A DNA stretch of 64,000 nt. Origin: Nocardia terpenica (GTDB taxonomy: Bacteria; Actinomycetota; Actinomycetes; Mycobacteriales; Mycobacteriaceae). Of this stretch, positions 1 to 9,192 are shown one piece after another. A model generated the notes under the pieces. The model saw only the letters and a program-made list of their open reading frames with translations. It searched no databases and was not told the DNA's origin. The position numbers were made by a program, and so were the translations under genes. The DNA lies in assembly GCF_013186535.1 (NCBI RefSeq), contig NZ_JABMCZ010000002.1:558001-622000 (forward strand), in the 5' to 3' direction. The first letter of the stretch is position 1, and each line of letters starts with the position of its first letter.

Positions 1-391
1 AGCGGGAGGTCCACGCGGTCTCGGTCTGCTCGACGGTCAGCCACTGGTCGCGGCAGACGAAGTGCAGGCCCTCGTTGCGGGTCAGCGCGCCGGGCAGCAG
101 CCCGGCCTCGCACAGCACCTGAAAACCGTTGCAGATGCCCAGGATCGGCATGCCCCGCCCGGCCGCCTCGACGACCTTGCCCATCACCGGGGCGAAGCGG
201 GCGATGGCCCCGGCGCGCAGGTAGTCGCCGTAGGAGAAGCCGCCGGGCACGACCACGGCGTCCACACTCTTCAGGTCGGCGTCGGCGTGCCACAGGCTCA
301 CCGCCTCGCCACCGGCCAGCCGCACCGCCCGGGCGGCGTCGACATCGTCGAGGGTGCCGGGGAAGGTGATGACTCCGATGCGCGCGGTCAT
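1..391 (-). CDS. purQ: Phosphoribosylformylglycinamidine synthase subunit PurQ (partial)
   Basis: Glutamine amidotransferase subunit of FGAM synthase in de novo purine synthesis; it delivers ammonia from glutamine to PurL. The frame starts with ATG at 391 and runs off the window edge, so only the N-terminal ~130 residues are seen. Visible motifs are the N-terminal GVITFPGT, the GGFSYGDYLRAGAI block and the nucleophile elbow GICNGFQ with the catalytic Cys. Its start overlaps the purS stop by 4 nt, which implies translational coupling. Identification is firm from these class I amidotransferase motifs. Confidence 0.95.
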   Translation of the reverse strand, partial: MTARIGVITFPGTLDDVDAARAVRLAGGEAVSLWHADADLKSVDAVVVPGGFSYGDYLRAGAIARFAPVMGKVVEAAGRGMPILGICNGFQVLCEAGLLPGALTRNEGLHFVCRDQWLTVEQTETAWTSR

Positions 392-624
392 GCCTGCCGC
401 ACCACTTTCCAGTCCTCGATGACGGTGTTGGCCAGCAGCGCCTCGGCGATCTTCTCGAGCTCCGCGTCGTCGACACTGTCGTCCACGTCGAGTTCGAATC
501 GCTTGCCCTGCCGCACATCCGAGACGCCCGGGAAGCCCAGGCGCCCGAGCGCGCCGACGATGGCCTGACCCTGCGGATCCAGGATCTCGGCCTTCGGCAT
601 CACCTCGACCACGACTCGTGCCAC
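388..624 (-). CDS. purS: Phosphoribosylformylglycinamidine synthase subunit PurS
   Basis: Small (78 aa) subunit that bridges PurQ and PurL in the three-component FGAM synthase of Gram-positive bacteria. The sequence begins MARVVVEVMPKAEILDPQG and contains VRQGKRFELDVD, both typical of PurS. It lies directly upstream of purQ with overlapping stop and start codons, so the two form one leftward operon whose remaining genes lie outside the window. Length matches the family. Confidence 0.95.
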   Translation of the reverse strand: MARVVVEVMPKAEILDPQGQAIVGALGRLGFPGVSDVRQGKRFELDVDDSVDDAELEKIAEALLANTVIEDWKVVRQA

Positions 625-719
625 GCGTTGCTCCTCACGCTGGTGGGGGATTACCAGGCCAGCGTAGTTGTCGGCGCGGCCGGACCGCGCGCCGGGGCGG
701 GCCGAACTAGGGTGAACGC

Positions 720-1364
720 ATGCGCATAGCCCACTTCGGCCATTCCTGCGTTCTCGTGGAGTTGCACGGCGCGAAGATCCTGTTCGACCCGGGCAATTTC
801 TCCCACGGTTTCGAGGGCATCACCGGACTCGACGCGATCGCGGTGACGCACCAGCATCCCGATCACATCGATCCCCTGCGGATCGACGCGTTGATCGAGG
901 CGAATCCGGGCGCCCGGCTGCTCAGCGATCCGCAGACCGCGCAATTGCGCGGCGGCGCTTGGGAACCCGTGCATGCCGGTGCCGTGCTGAGCGTCGGCGA
1001 GGTCCGGATCACCGGTGGCGGCGGGCGGCACGCGGTGATCCACCCGGAGCTGCCGGTCATCGACAACACCGTGTTCCAGCTGGGCACCGCCGACGATCCG
1101 GCGGAGTTCGTCCACCCCGGCGACTCGCTGTGGGTGCCGCCGGTGCGGGTGGGCGTGCTCGCCGTGCCGGCGGTGGCTCCCTGGATGAAGATCAGCGAGT
1201 CGGTCGACTACCTGCGCGCGGTCTCGCCCCGGGTCGCCGTCCCCATCCACTACGGCATCATCGCCGACCAGGCCCAGGGCATCTATTTCGGCAGGCTGAA
1301 CGAGATGCGGCCGGTGGATACGGAATTCACGGTGATCGAGCCGGAGGACCATACCGAGTTGTGA
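720..1364 (+). CDS. Metallo-beta-lactamase-fold hydrolase (UlaG-like)
   Basis: A 214-aa cytoplasmic protein with an MBL fold. It opens with the family signature MRIAHFGHSCVLVE, followed by ILFDPG and the zinc motif THQHPDHID (HxHxDH). Downstream His and Asp ligands are plausible at VIDNTVFQL and VPIHYG near the C-terminus. The layout resembles the UlaG/YtnP-like group of uncharacterised hydrolases; the substrate is unknown. It stands alone, divergent from purS, and ends in a strong hairpin that overlaps its stop codon. Confidence 0.85.
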   Translation: MRIAHFGHSCVLVELHGAKILFDPGNFSHGFEGITGLDAIAVTHQHPDHIDPLRIDALIEANPGARLLSDPQTAQLRGGAWEPVHAGAVLSVGEVRITGGGGRHAVIHPELPVIDNTVFQLGTADDPAEFVHPGDSLWVPPVRVGVLAVPAVAPWMKISESVDYLRAVSPRVAVPIHYGIIADQAQGIYFGRLNEMRPVDTEFTVIEPEDHTEL

Positions 1365-1486
1365 TCCTTTGTGGTCCCGGCCAAAAACGCGCCGGGACCA
1401 CAAAGGATGACCGGCACCGAGACCACAAAGGACGACCGGCACCGGGACCACAAAGGATGACCGGCACCGGGACCACGGGGGGCCTA
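1364..1486. repeat. 18-bp-stem hairpin followed by tandem copies of its right arm
   Basis: Positions 1364-1381 and 1391-1408 form a perfect 18-bp inverted repeat around a 9-nt loop (caaaaacgc). The right arm is then repeated in tandem about every 24-25 nt (motif GACCACAAAGG) up to about 1480. It separates the convergent MBL hydrolase and dipeptidase genes, so a transcription-terminator role is likely. The loop is similar to that of two other host hairpins at 4387 and 6076. Confidence 0.85.
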
Positions 1487-2854
1487 CCGGGAGTACGTCG
1501 CCAGGAACAGGGCCTCGGCCAGGGCCATGTTCTCGATTTCGCTGGGGTCCACGCTCTCGTTGGGGGCGTGGATCAGGCACTTGGGTTCCTCGACGCCGAT
1601 GAGCATGATCTCCGCGTTCGGGTAGGTGTCGGCGAAGACGTTGCACAGCGGGATGGAGCCGCCCTGGCCGGCGGTGGTGGCCTCGCGGCCGTAGGCGGCG
1701 ACGAAGGCGGCCTCCATCGCCGTGCGGGCCGGGCCGCCGGTGCCGGAGCGGAAGGGCGCGCCGGTGCCCTCGGTCTCGACGGTCACCCGGGCGTGCCAGG
1801 GGGTGTGCGACTCCAGGTGCGCGGTGAGCGCCTTCAAGGCCTGCTCCGGGTCGACACCCGGCGGGATGCGCAGGTTGAGCCGGGCCCGGGCACGCGGCTG
1901 GATGGCGGCCGAGGAACCGACCACCGACGGCACGTCCATGCCCAGCACCGTCAATGCCGCACGCGCCCAGGCCATATCGGCGACCGAACCGTCCCCGAGC
2001 AGGCCCACGCCGTCGAGCACGTCCGCGTCGCTGCGGAACTGGTCGGCCGGATAGGGCGCGCCCGGCCAGGTGCGGTCGTTGGACAACCCGTCCACGGTGG
2101 TGTTGCCGTGCTCGTCGCGCAGCGTCGACAGCACGTGGATCAGCGCCGCCACCGCATCGGGCGCCGGACCGCCGTACATGCCGGAATGCACGGGGCCGGT
2201 CAGGGTTTCGACGGTGACGATCACGTTGACGATGCCGCGCAGCGTCTGGGTGAAGGTGGGGACGCCGACGGCGGCATTGCCGCAGTCGCCGATCACCAGC
2301 GCGTCGGCGCGCAGCAGGTCGGCATTGGCGGGCACGAACTGCTCCAGCCCGCCGGTGCCCTGCTCCTCCGAACCCTCCGCGACCAGCGTGATGCCCACCG
2401 GAAAACCGTTGCCGCCCAGCGTCTCCCGCAGCGCGCGCAGGGCGGTCAGGTGCATGACGACATTGCCCTTGCAGTCCGCGGCGCCGCGGCCGTACCAGCG
2501 GCCGTCCCGCTCGGTGAGCTGCCACACCGGGCTGTGCCAGGCCGCGGCGTCCAGCGGCGGCTGCACGTCGTAGTGGCAGTACAGCAGGACCGTGGGCGCA
2601 CCGGCGGGGGCCGGGTAGCGGGCCACGACCGCCTTGCTGCCGTCCGGCGTTTCGTGCAGTCCGGCGTCGGTGAGGCCCACCGCTGTGAACGCGTCGAGCA
2701 CCCACCGCGCGGCCTTCTCGCACTCCTCGATCGGGAACTGCCGCGCGTCGTACACGGATTTGTACGAAACCAATTCCGTCAGATCGGCTTTCGCCTGCGG
2801 CATGAGCGCGCGGACACGGTCACGGAGCGCGGCGGTACGGGAATCATCGGTCAT
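1484..2854 (-). CDS. M20-family dipeptidase / peptidase
   Basis: A 456-aa zinc metallopeptidase of the M20 family (dipeptidase/ArgE/DapE group), which hydrolyses dipeptides in the cytoplasm. Zinc and catalytic motifs visible are LLYCHYDVQP, YGRGAADCKGN (bridging Asp), EGSEEQGTGG (catalytic Glu) and the late His in LIHAPNE. The ATG at 2854 (MTDDSRTAALRDRVRAL) is chosen because the family N-terminus starts there; the open frame continues upstream only as an antisense shadow of the neighbouring gene. It is convergent with the MBL gene and divergent from gadB. Confidence 0.9.
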   Translation of the reverse strand: MTDDSRTAALRDRVRALMPQAKADLTELVSYKSVYDARQFPIEECEKAARWVLDAFTAVGLTDAGLHETPDGSKAVVARYPAPAGAPTVLLYCHYDVQPPLDAAAWHSPVWQLTERDGRWYGRGAADCKGNVVMHLTALRALRETLGGNGFPVGITLVAEGSEEQGTGGLEQFVPANADLLRADALVIGDCGNAAVGVPTFTQTLRGIVNVIVTVETLTGPVHSGMYGGPAPDAVAALIHVLSTLRDEHGNTTVDGLSNDRTWPGAPYPADQFRSDADVLDGVGLLGDGSVADMAWARAALTVLGMDVPSVVGSSAAIQPRARARLNLRIPPGVDPEQALKALTAHLESHTPWHARVTVETEGTGAPFRSGTGGPARTAMEAAFVAAYGREATTAGQGGSIPLCNVFADTYPNAEIMLIGVEEPKCLIHAPNESVDPSEIENMALAEALFLATYSR

Positions 2855-2971
2855 GTCGAACCATTCTTCGTCGGAGCGGGCACCGTCCGAACGACCACTT
2901 TGCCACACCGAAGCAGGCATTATGGGGAACGACCGGACGATCCGCGCACCCACTGCCGAGAGGACTCTCCC

Positions 2972-4423
2972 ATGTCGGCCACTCCGGAATCCGACGACCT
3001 GTTCGCGATGCCCGCGCTCGAGCTGGGCGCACCCAAGTACGGCTTTCCCGAGGACGAGATGGTCCCGCAGGCGGCCTACCAGATCGTCCACGACGAACTG
3101 CTGCTCGACGGGGTATCGCGGATGAATCTGGCTACCTTCTGCACCACCTGGGTCGACGACCAGTCGCGCCGGCTGATGCTGGAGAGCCTGGACAAGAACA
3201 TTGTCGACAAGGACGAGTATCCGCAGACCGCCGAGCTGGAGCAGCGCTGCGTGCGGATGATCGCCGACCTGTGGCACGCCCCCGATCCCGCGGCCACCCT
3301 CGGCACCTCCACGATCGGGTCCAGCGAGGCGGCCATGCTGGGCGGGCTGGCGGCCAAGTTCCGCTGGCGCAAGCGCGGCGGCACCGGGACGCCGAATTTC
3401 GTGTGCGGTCCGGTGCAGGTGTGCTGGGAGAAGTTCGCGCGCTACTTCGACGTGGAGATCCGGCAGGTGCCGCTGCGCCCCGATCGCTACGATCTGCATC
3501 CGGACGACATTGCGGCGCACTGCGATTCGAACACGATCATGGTGGTGGCCACGCTCGGGCAGACCTTCACCGGGCTGTTCGAGGACGTGGCCGGGATCAG
3601 CGCCGCGCTCGACGATCTGCAGCGCCGCACCGGGCTGGACATCCCCCTGCACATCGACGCGGCCAGCGGGGGCCTGCTGGCCCCGTTCACCGCGCCCGCG
3701 CTGATCTGGGACTTCCGGCTGCCGCGGGTGAAGTCGATCAATGCCTCCGGGCACAAGACCGGGCTCGCGCCGCTCGGCTCCGGCTGGGCGGTCTGGCGCG
3801 AGGCGGCCGACCTGCCCCCGGAGTTGATCTTCGATGTCGACTATCTGGGCGGCAGCATGGCGACGTTCAATCTCAACTTCTCCCGGCCGGGCGGGCAGGC
3901 GATCACGCAGTACTTCGAGTTCATCCGGCTCGGGCGGGTGGGCTACACCCGGTTGCAGTCCGCGATCTACCGGGTCGCCCAGCACCTGGCCCAGGGGTTG
4001 ACCCAGCTGGGGCCGTTCGAGCTCATCCACGACGGCGATCCGCTGCGGGGCATTACCGCGGTGTCGTGGCGGATGGTCGGCGAGCAGGGCTTCAGCCTGT
4101 ACGACCTGTCGGATCGGCTGCGCACCCGGGGCTGGCTGATCGCCGCCTACCCGCTGCCCGCGGACCGGCAGGACGAGTCGATCATGCGCGCGGTGGTCCG
4201 GCGCGGCTTCACCCACGACATGGCCGACCTGCTGCTCGCCGATTTCGAACGCAGCCTGAAACAGCTTCGGCACCACCCGGTTTCGGTCCCCCTGACCCGC
4301 GCCGAGGTCGGCGGCTTCACCCACAGCGCCACGCCCGCGGTATCGAACGACACCATTGCCGAGCGGATTCGGGAGCGCGACGCCGAGATTCCGGCCAAAA
4401 GCGTGCCGGAATCAGCGGAGTAA
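2972..4423 (+). CDS. gadB: Glutamate decarboxylase
   Basis: PLP-dependent group II decarboxylase converting glutamate to GABA with proton consumption; cytoplasmic. The 483-aa length fits. Recognisable motifs include SSEAAMLGGLAAKFRWR, HIDAASGGLLAPF (PLP-ring Asp) and the Schiff-base lysine in SINASGHKTG. The ATG at 2972 follows GAGAGGA. The last 12 codons (PAKSVPESAE) fall inside a hairpin and tandem-repeat array, so the C-terminal tail is encoded by repeat DNA. Confidence 0.95.
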   Translation: MSATPESDDLFAMPALELGAPKYGFPEDEMVPQAAYQIVHDELLLDGVSRMNLATFCTTWVDDQSRRLMLESLDKNIVDKDEYPQTAELEQRCVRMIADLWHAPDPAATLGTSTIGSSEAAMLGGLAAKFRWRKRGGTGTPNFVCGPVQVCWEKFARYFDVEIRQVPLRPDRYDLHPDDIAAHCDSNTIMVVATLGQTFTGLFEDVAGISAALDDLQRRTGLDIPLHIDAASGGLLAPFTAPALIWDFRLPRVKSINASGHKTGLAPLGSGWAVWREAADLPPELIFDVDYLGGSMATFNLNFSRPGGQAITQYFEFIRLGRVGYTRLQSAIYRVAQHLAQGLTQLGPFELIHDGDPLRGITAVSWRMVGEQGFSLYDLSDRLRTRGWLIAAYPLPADRQDESIMRAVVRRGFTHDMADLLLADFERSLKQLRHHPVSVPLTRAEVGGFTHSATPAVSNDTIAERIRERDAEIPAKSVPESAE

Positions 4424-4490
4424 CGTGCCGGAATCGGCGGAGTAACGTGCCGGAATCAGCGGAGTGAGGTGGCGGAATCAGCGGAGTGAG
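4387..4490. repeat. Hairpin plus four tandem 22-bp repeats between convergent genes
   Basis: GATTCCGGC (4387-4395) and GCCGGAATC (4405-4413) form a 9-bp stem with loop caaaagcgt. Four 22-bp units related to GTGCCGGAATCAGCGGAGTA follow at 4403, 4425, 4447 and 4469. The stop codons of both gadB (4421-4423) and the LysR gene (4478-4480) lie within the array. The same stem occurs at 6076-6102. Likely a bidirectional terminator that has expanded. Confidence 0.85.
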
Positions 4491-5386
4491 GTGGCGGCGG
4501 CCGCGGCGATGGTGGTGGCGACCGCGCCGAGGGTGGGGGAATCCAGTCGCCACTGCTGCCAGTAGAGGGGGACGTCGATGAACAGGCGGGGGTCGAGGGC
4601 GATCACCTCGCCCGCGGACTCGGCGGCGGTGGTCTGGAGGTCGGGGAGCATCCCCCAGCCGAGGCCGAGGCGGACCGCGTCGAGGAAACCGGTCGAGGAC
4701 GGGATGTAGTGGCGCGGCGGGTCGAGCACGCGGCGGGCGCGGCGGCGCATCATGCGGTCCTGCAGGTCGTCCTTGCGGTCGAACATCACCACCGGCGCGG
4801 CGGCGAGGGCGCGGGCGGTGGGACCGTCCGGAAACCAGGTGCGGGCGAAGCGCGGCGTCGCCATCGGCCGGTAGCGCATGTTGCCGAGTCGCCGCACGCG
4901 GCAGCCCTGCACCGGCTGCGCGGTGGCGGTGATCGCCGCCATCACCGTGCCGTCGCGCAGCAGGGCGGTGGTGTGCTCCTCGTCCTCGCGGTGGATCTCG
5001 AAGCACACGCCCGCGGGCGCCCGGCTCAGCGCGGGCATCACCCAGGTCTCCAGCGAGTCGGCATTGACCGCGATCGGAATCCGCACCGGGCGACCGGGAC
5101 TCGCCGTCGACGCATCGCATCCCGATGTGGTGGCGCCCAATTCGCGGCTGGTGTCGCCGGTCAGCAGTTCGATCTGCCGGGCCAGGCGCAGCACGGCGAG
5201 CCCGGATTCGGTGGGCCGCACCGGTTTCGAGCGCAGCAGCAGGATGCGCCCGACCGCGCCCTCAAGCGCCTTGATGCGCTGGCTGACCGCCGACGGCGTG
5301 ACCCGCAGTCGCCGGGCGGCGGCCTCCAGGGTGCCCTCGGCGACGGCGGCGTCGAGGGCGCGCAGCTGGTCGAGCTGGAGATCCAT
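4478..5386 (-). CDS. lysG: LysR-family regulator, LysG/ArgP type
   Basis: A 302-aa LysR-type regulator with an N-terminal winged HTH (about residues 4-62; AARRLRVTPSAVSQRIKALE) and a periplasmic-binding-protein-like effector domain. It lies back-to-back with a lysE-type exporter, the classic arrangement in which LysG/ArgP activates lysE in response to lysine or arginine. The ATG at 5386 gives the standard MDLQLDQLRALDAAV start; a longer frame adds 18 residues without an obvious Shine-Dalgarno sequence. The 72-bp divergent intergenic region would hold the operator. Confidence 0.88.
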   Translation of the reverse strand: MDLQLDQLRALDAAVAEGTLEAAARRLRVTPSAVSQRIKALEGAVGRILLLRSKPVRPTESGLAVLRLARQIELLTGDTSRELGATTSGCDASTASPGRPVRIPIAVNADSLETWVMPALSRAPAGVCFEIHREDEEHTTALLRDGTVMAAITATAQPVQGCRVRRLGNMRYRPMATPRFARTWFPDGPTARALAAAPVVMFDRKDDLQDRMMRRRARRVLDPPRHYIPSSTGFLDAVRLGLGWGMLPDLQTTAAESAGEVIALDPRLFIDVPLYWQQWRLDSPTLGAVATTIAAAAATSLR

Positions 5387-5458
5387 ATCAAGAAATTGTA
5401 ATGATGCTGGAGAATCTTTAGCTGGTCTGATGGCGCGCATCGCCTTAGCGTCGGACGG

Positions 5459-6076
5459 GTGAATGCGTCATCGGCCGCGCTGGCGGCCCTGTCCGGTCTC
5501 GGTTTCGGCCTGTCGCTGATCGTGGCGATCGGCGCGCAGAACGCCTTCGTGTTACGCCAGGGCATCCGCCGCGAGCACATCCTGGCGGTGGTCGCGGTGT
5601 GCGCGGTCTCGGATGTGGTGCTCATCGCCGCGGGCGTCGGCGGATTCGGGGCCGTGCTCACCGCGGCGCCCGTCGTGGTGGAGATCGCGCGCTACGGCGG
5701 GGCGGCGTTCCTGTTCGGCTACGCGGTGCTGGCCGCGCGCCGCGCCTTGGCCCCCGGCGCGCTCACCGAGGCGGCCGACGCCTCCGTGGCGCTCGGCGCG
5801 ACGGTACTCACCGCCCTCGCACTGACCTGGCTCAACCCGCACGTCTACCTGGACACGGTGGTGCTGCTGGGCTCGTTCGCGAATACCTATGCGGGACCGC
5901 AGCGCTGGTTCCTCGCGGTGGGCGCCATGCTCGCCAGCATCGGCTGGTTCACCGCCCTCGGCTACGGGGCCCGCCTGCTCGGCCCACTCTTCGCCCGCCG
6001 AACAGCTTGGCGCGTACTGGATTCCGTTATCGCGGTGGTGATGCTGACGCTGAGCGTCACGCTGGTCGTCCGGTAG
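5459..6076 (+). CDS. lysE: LysE/ArgO-family amino-acid exporter
   Basis: A 205-aa inner-membrane exporter of basic amino acids with about six hydrophobic segments. The family signature GLGFGLSLIVAIGAQNAFVLRQGI (split here across the first membrane segment) and the mid-protein TWLNPHVYLDTVVLLG are present. It starts with GTG at 5459 and is divergently paired with lysG. The stop codon is followed at once by a hairpin (6076-6102). Confidence 0.92.
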   Translation: MNASSAALAALSGLGFGLSLIVAIGAQNAFVLRQGIRREHILAVVAVCAVSDVVLIAAGVGGFGAVLTAAPVVVEIARYGGAAFLFGYAVLAARRALAPGALTEAADASVALGATVLTALALTWLNPHVYLDTVVLLGSFANTYAGPQRWFLAVGAMLASIGWFTALGYGARLLGPLFARRTAWRVLDSVIAVVMLTLSVTLVVR

Positions 6077-6102
6077 ATTCCGGCCAAAAGCATGCCGGAA
6101 TC
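6076..6102 (+). terminator. Hairpin terminator after lysE
   Basis: A 9-bp perfect stem (GATTCCGGC / GCCGGAATC) encloses loop caaaagcat immediately after the lysE stop. It is nearly identical to the hairpin at 4387-4413, so a dispersed terminator family is present in this genome. There is no U-tract. Confidence 0.7.
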
Positions 6103-6142
6103 AGTGGGAAAGGTTGGGCAGGAGGGGGATTCGTGTTGGTGG

Positions 6143-6874
6143 TCAAGCTGCGTGGGCGGCGGGGAAGGGCTCCCAGCGGTAGACGTCGGGGATTGCGTTG
6201 TGGAACAGGGCCAGGTCTACGGCGTCGAGGAGGGCCTGGTGGGGGGCGGAGCGGGACAGTTGGGCGGCCGAGATGGCCAGGCGGAGCATGCCGCCGCGGC
6301 GGGCCGTGCGGGCGGCGCTCATCACCAGGGCGTGGCACCACCAGGGCTCGGCGCGGAAGCCCTCGCCGATGCCGTGCACCCAGGCCCGCTGTGCGACATC
6401 GCGTTCCAGGTCGTGCACCGCGGTGAGGGTCAGGGCCAGGCGGAAGCCGACGTCGGGCAGCGCGGCCAGCGCGCCCTCGGAGGTGTTCCAGCGCGGCGCG
6501 GCGAACAGCCGGGTGCGCAGGCCCACCCGCTCCATCACCCGATCGGCCGCCATCAGGCGCAGCCGGGCCTCGTGCTTGGGCAGGCCCGCGAACTCGGCGC
6601 GCCGCCGCTTGGTGGCGGCCTGGTCGTATCCGTGCAGCACGACGGCGTCGCCCTGCGCCCGGCGCGCCCGCAGCCACTCCTGGGTGGCGTCGTCGTCGGT
6701 GAGCCGGTACTTGCCCTTCAGCCGCGGCGCGACCAACAGCGACAGCGGCACCGCGCGCCGGTCCATCTCCGCCGCGAAGGCCGACGCCGCCTCGCGGGTG
6801 GTGTCACGAATCCCGGACACCGAGACGATCAGCTGTGCACGCATGTCCGCGAACCCCCTGTCGGTGCTGCTCAT
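6143..6874 (-). CDS. DUF2334 polysaccharide-deacetylase-like protein
   Basis: A 243-aa protein resembling the DUF2334 group, which has a NodB-like deacetylase fold. Supporting pieces are QLIVSVSGIRD near the N-terminus, AVVLHGYDQA (His-Gly motif), and LRTRLFAAPRWNTSEGALAAL, a region DUF2334 proteins share. No signal peptide is evident. Two starts are possible, ATG 6874 and ATG 6844; the latter begins right before the conserved core. The substrate is unknown. It is convergent with lysE. Confidence 0.75.
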   Translation of the reverse strand: MSSTDRGFADMRAQLIVSVSGIRDTTREAASAFAAEMDRRAVPLSLLVAPRLKGKYRLTDDDATQEWLRARRAQGDAVVLHGYDQAATKRRRAEFAGLPKHEARLRLMAADRVMERVGLRTRLFAAPRWNTSEGALAALPDVGFRLALTLTAVHDLERDVAQRAWVHGIGEGFRAEPWWCHALVMSAARTARRGGMLRLAISAAQLSRSAPHQALLDAVDLALFHNAIPDVYRWEPFPAAHAA

Positions 6875-6969
6875 AGACCCACTGTGGGGGCGGCAGGTGA
6901 CCACCCCGTGCTGATCGGGTGACGCCGCGACGAATTCGAGCTACCGAATCCGGCTCGGCCCGCGGTGAT

Positions 6970-9138
6970 CTATACGTCGGCGAGACCGAGGGTGCCCAGC
7001 ACCCAGGCGTACTCGAACGCCACTTCCTTCCACCTCTCGTAGCGGCCGCTGACACCGCCGTGGCCCGCGCTCATCTCGGTCTTCAGCAGCAGCGGGGAGT
7101 CGCCGGTCTTGGTGGCCCGCAGCCGCGCCACCCACTTGGCCGGTTCGACGTACAGCACGCGGGTGTCGTTGAGGCTGGTGATGGCCAGGATCGCCGGATA
7201 GTCCTGGGCCGCGACGTTCTCGTACGGCGAGTAGGACTTCATGTAGTCGTAGACCTGCTTGTCCGCCAACGGGTTTCCCCACTCGTCCCATTCGATGACG
7301 GTCAGCGGCAGCGACGGGTCGAGGATGGAGGTGAGCGGGTCCACGAACGGCACGCTGGCCAGGATGCCGGTGAACAGCTCCGGCGCGAGGTTGGCCGCCG
7401 CGCCCACCAGCAGGCCGCCCGCGCTGCCGCCGTCGGCGATCATGCGGTCCGGCGCGGTGGCCCCGGTCTCGATGAGATGCCGTGCGCAGGAGACGAAGTC
7501 GGTGAAGGTGTTCTTCTTGGTCAGCGTCTTGCCGTGCTCGTACCACAGCCGGCCCATCTCGCCGCCGCCGCGCACGTGCGCCACCGCGAAGACCATGCCC
7601 CGGTCCAGCAGCGACAGCCGCGACACCGAGAAGCCCGGATCGATGCTGGCCTCGTAGGAACCGTAGCCGTAGAGCAGCAGCGGTTTCGGTCCCGCGGGCA
7701 GATCGCGGCGGCGCACGATCGAGATCGGCACCCGGGTGCCGTCCTCTGCGATCGCCCAATCGCGGTGCTGCTCATAGTCTTTCGGATCGTATCCGCCCAG
7801 CACCACCTGCTCCTTGCGGAGCAGCAGCTCGCCGGTCGCGGGCACGTAGTCGAAGACCTGCGTCGGCGTGATGAACGAGGTCACCGCGAGCCGCAGCGTC
7901 GGCTGCGCCCACTCCGGATTGGAGCTGACGCCCGCGGAGAACAGCTCCAGGCCGAAGTCGAGCTCGGTCAGCTCGCCGTAGCCCTCGGAGGTCAACGGCC
8001 ACACCGCGACTCGCGGCAGCGCCTCGCGCCGGTAGGACAGCACCAGGTGGTCGGCGAAGCAGTCGATGTCCTCGAGCCGGACGTCGTCGCGGTGCCCGAT
8101 CAGGATGGTCATGGCGGCCGGATCCTCGACCGGCGCCTCGGCCAGCACGAAGTTCTCCGCCTTCGCGCCGTCGACGATGTCGTTGTGCAGCAGCAGGAAT
8201 CGGTCCCGGCCGCCGATCACCGCGTGCTCGGCGGAGTACTCGACGCCCTCGCGCCGCGGCAGCAGCACCCGGAATTCGCCCTCGGGGTCGTCGGATTCGA
8301 GCACCCAGCCCTCGCTGGTGATCTTCGAACCCACCCAGATCATCAGGTACTTCTCCGAGCGGGTGGCGCCGATGCTCACCCAGTAGCGCTCGTCGGGTTC
8401 GTGAAAGACCTTGGCGTCCTGCTCCTTCGGCGTGCCGAGCCGGTGCCGCCACACCGTGTCGGGCCGCCAGGACTCGTCGACGGTCTGATAGAAGACGTGG
8501 GTGCCGTCCAGCGACCAGGTGGCGCCGGGCGCGGTGCCCGCGATCTCGTCGGGCAGCGCCTCGCCGGTGCGCAGATCCTTGAACCGCAGCACGTAGCGCT
8601 CGTCGCCGGTGGTGTCCACGGAGTAGGCGAGCAGCGTGCCGTCGTGGCTCACCGAGAAGGCGCCGAGGGCGAAGAAGTCGTGCCCGTCGGCGAGGGCGTT
8701 GCTGTCCAGCAGGATCTGTTCGCCGGGAATCTCGGCGTCGGCCTCGAGCCGCGGCGGGGTCCAGTCGTCGGCGTCGTCGATCGGGCAGCGGCAGTGCACC
8801 CCGTACTGCTTGCCCTCGAAGCTGCGGGAGTAGTACCAGTAGTCGCCCATCCGGGCCGGGACCGAGAGGTCGGTCTCCTGGGTGCGGGACTTGATCTCGT
8901 CGAAGATCCGGTCGCGCAGCGGCTGCAGGTGCGCGGTCTGCGCCTCGGTGTAGGCGTTCTCCGCCTCGAGGTAGGCGACGACCTCGGGGTCCTCCTTGTC
9001 GCGTAGCCACTCGTACCGGTCGACGACCGTGTCACCGTGATGGACGCGGTCGGTCGGTACCTGCTTGGCGACCGGCGGCTTCACCGCCGCCGCGTCGCCC
9101 ACGTTCGGGATCGTTCCGGTACCAGTGTCGAGAGCCAT
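6970..9138 (-). CDS. ptrB: Prolyl oligopeptidase family serine peptidase (oligopeptidase B-like)
   Basis: A 722-aa S9A peptidase that cleaves short peptides. An N-terminal beta-propeller (to about residue 430) includes the family opening VDRYEWLRD and the block MGDYWYYSRSFEGKQY. The C-terminal alpha/beta-hydrolase domain carries the catalytic Ser in IADGGSAGGLLVGA, Asp in TSLNDTRVLYVEPAKW and His in MSAGHGGVSGRY. The ATG at 9138 is preceded by GGAG; a GTG three codons upstream is possible. No signal peptide, so it probably acts in the cytosol. Confidence 0.92.
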   Translation of the reverse strand: MALDTGTGTIPNVGDAAAVKPPVAKQVPTDRVHHGDTVVDRYEWLRDKEDPEVVAYLEAENAYTEAQTAHLQPLRDRIFDEIKSRTQETDLSVPARMGDYWYYSRSFEGKQYGVHCRCPIDDADDWTPPRLEADAEIPGEQILLDSNALADGHDFFALGAFSVSHDGTLLAYSVDTTGDERYVLRFKDLRTGEALPDEIAGTAPGATWSLDGTHVFYQTVDESWRPDTVWRHRLGTPKEQDAKVFHEPDERYWVSIGATRSEKYLMIWVGSKITSEGWVLESDDPEGEFRVLLPRREGVEYSAEHAVIGGRDRFLLLHNDIVDGAKAENFVLAEAPVEDPAAMTILIGHRDDVRLEDIDCFADHLVLSYRREALPRVAVWPLTSEGYGELTELDFGLELFSAGVSSNPEWAQPTLRLAVTSFITPTQVFDYVPATGELLLRKEQVVLGGYDPKDYEQHRDWAIAEDGTRVPISIVRRRDLPAGPKPLLLYGYGSYEASIDPGFSVSRLSLLDRGMVFAVAHVRGGGEMGRLWYEHGKTLTKKNTFTDFVSCARHLIETGATAPDRMIADGGSAGGLLVGAAANLAPELFTGILASVPFVDPLTSILDPSLPLTVIEWDEWGNPLADKQVYDYMKSYSPYENVAAQDYPAILAITSLNDTRVLYVEPAKWVARLRATKTGDSPLLLKTEMSAGHGGVSGRYERWKEVAFEYAWVLGTLGLADV

Positions 9139-9192
9139 GCGCTCCACCGTAATCGGACGATGCCGGGGAGCGCCGGGAACCCCGGAGACCGG

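Noticed and set aside
959..4467. Very long plus-strand open frames over the dipeptidase and gadB region (including an 1154-codon frame)
   Set aside because: In GC-rich DNA the complement of a real gene stays open. Only the MBL, dipeptidase and gadB segments show family motifs; the rest is Arg/Gly/Pro-rich antisense sequence.
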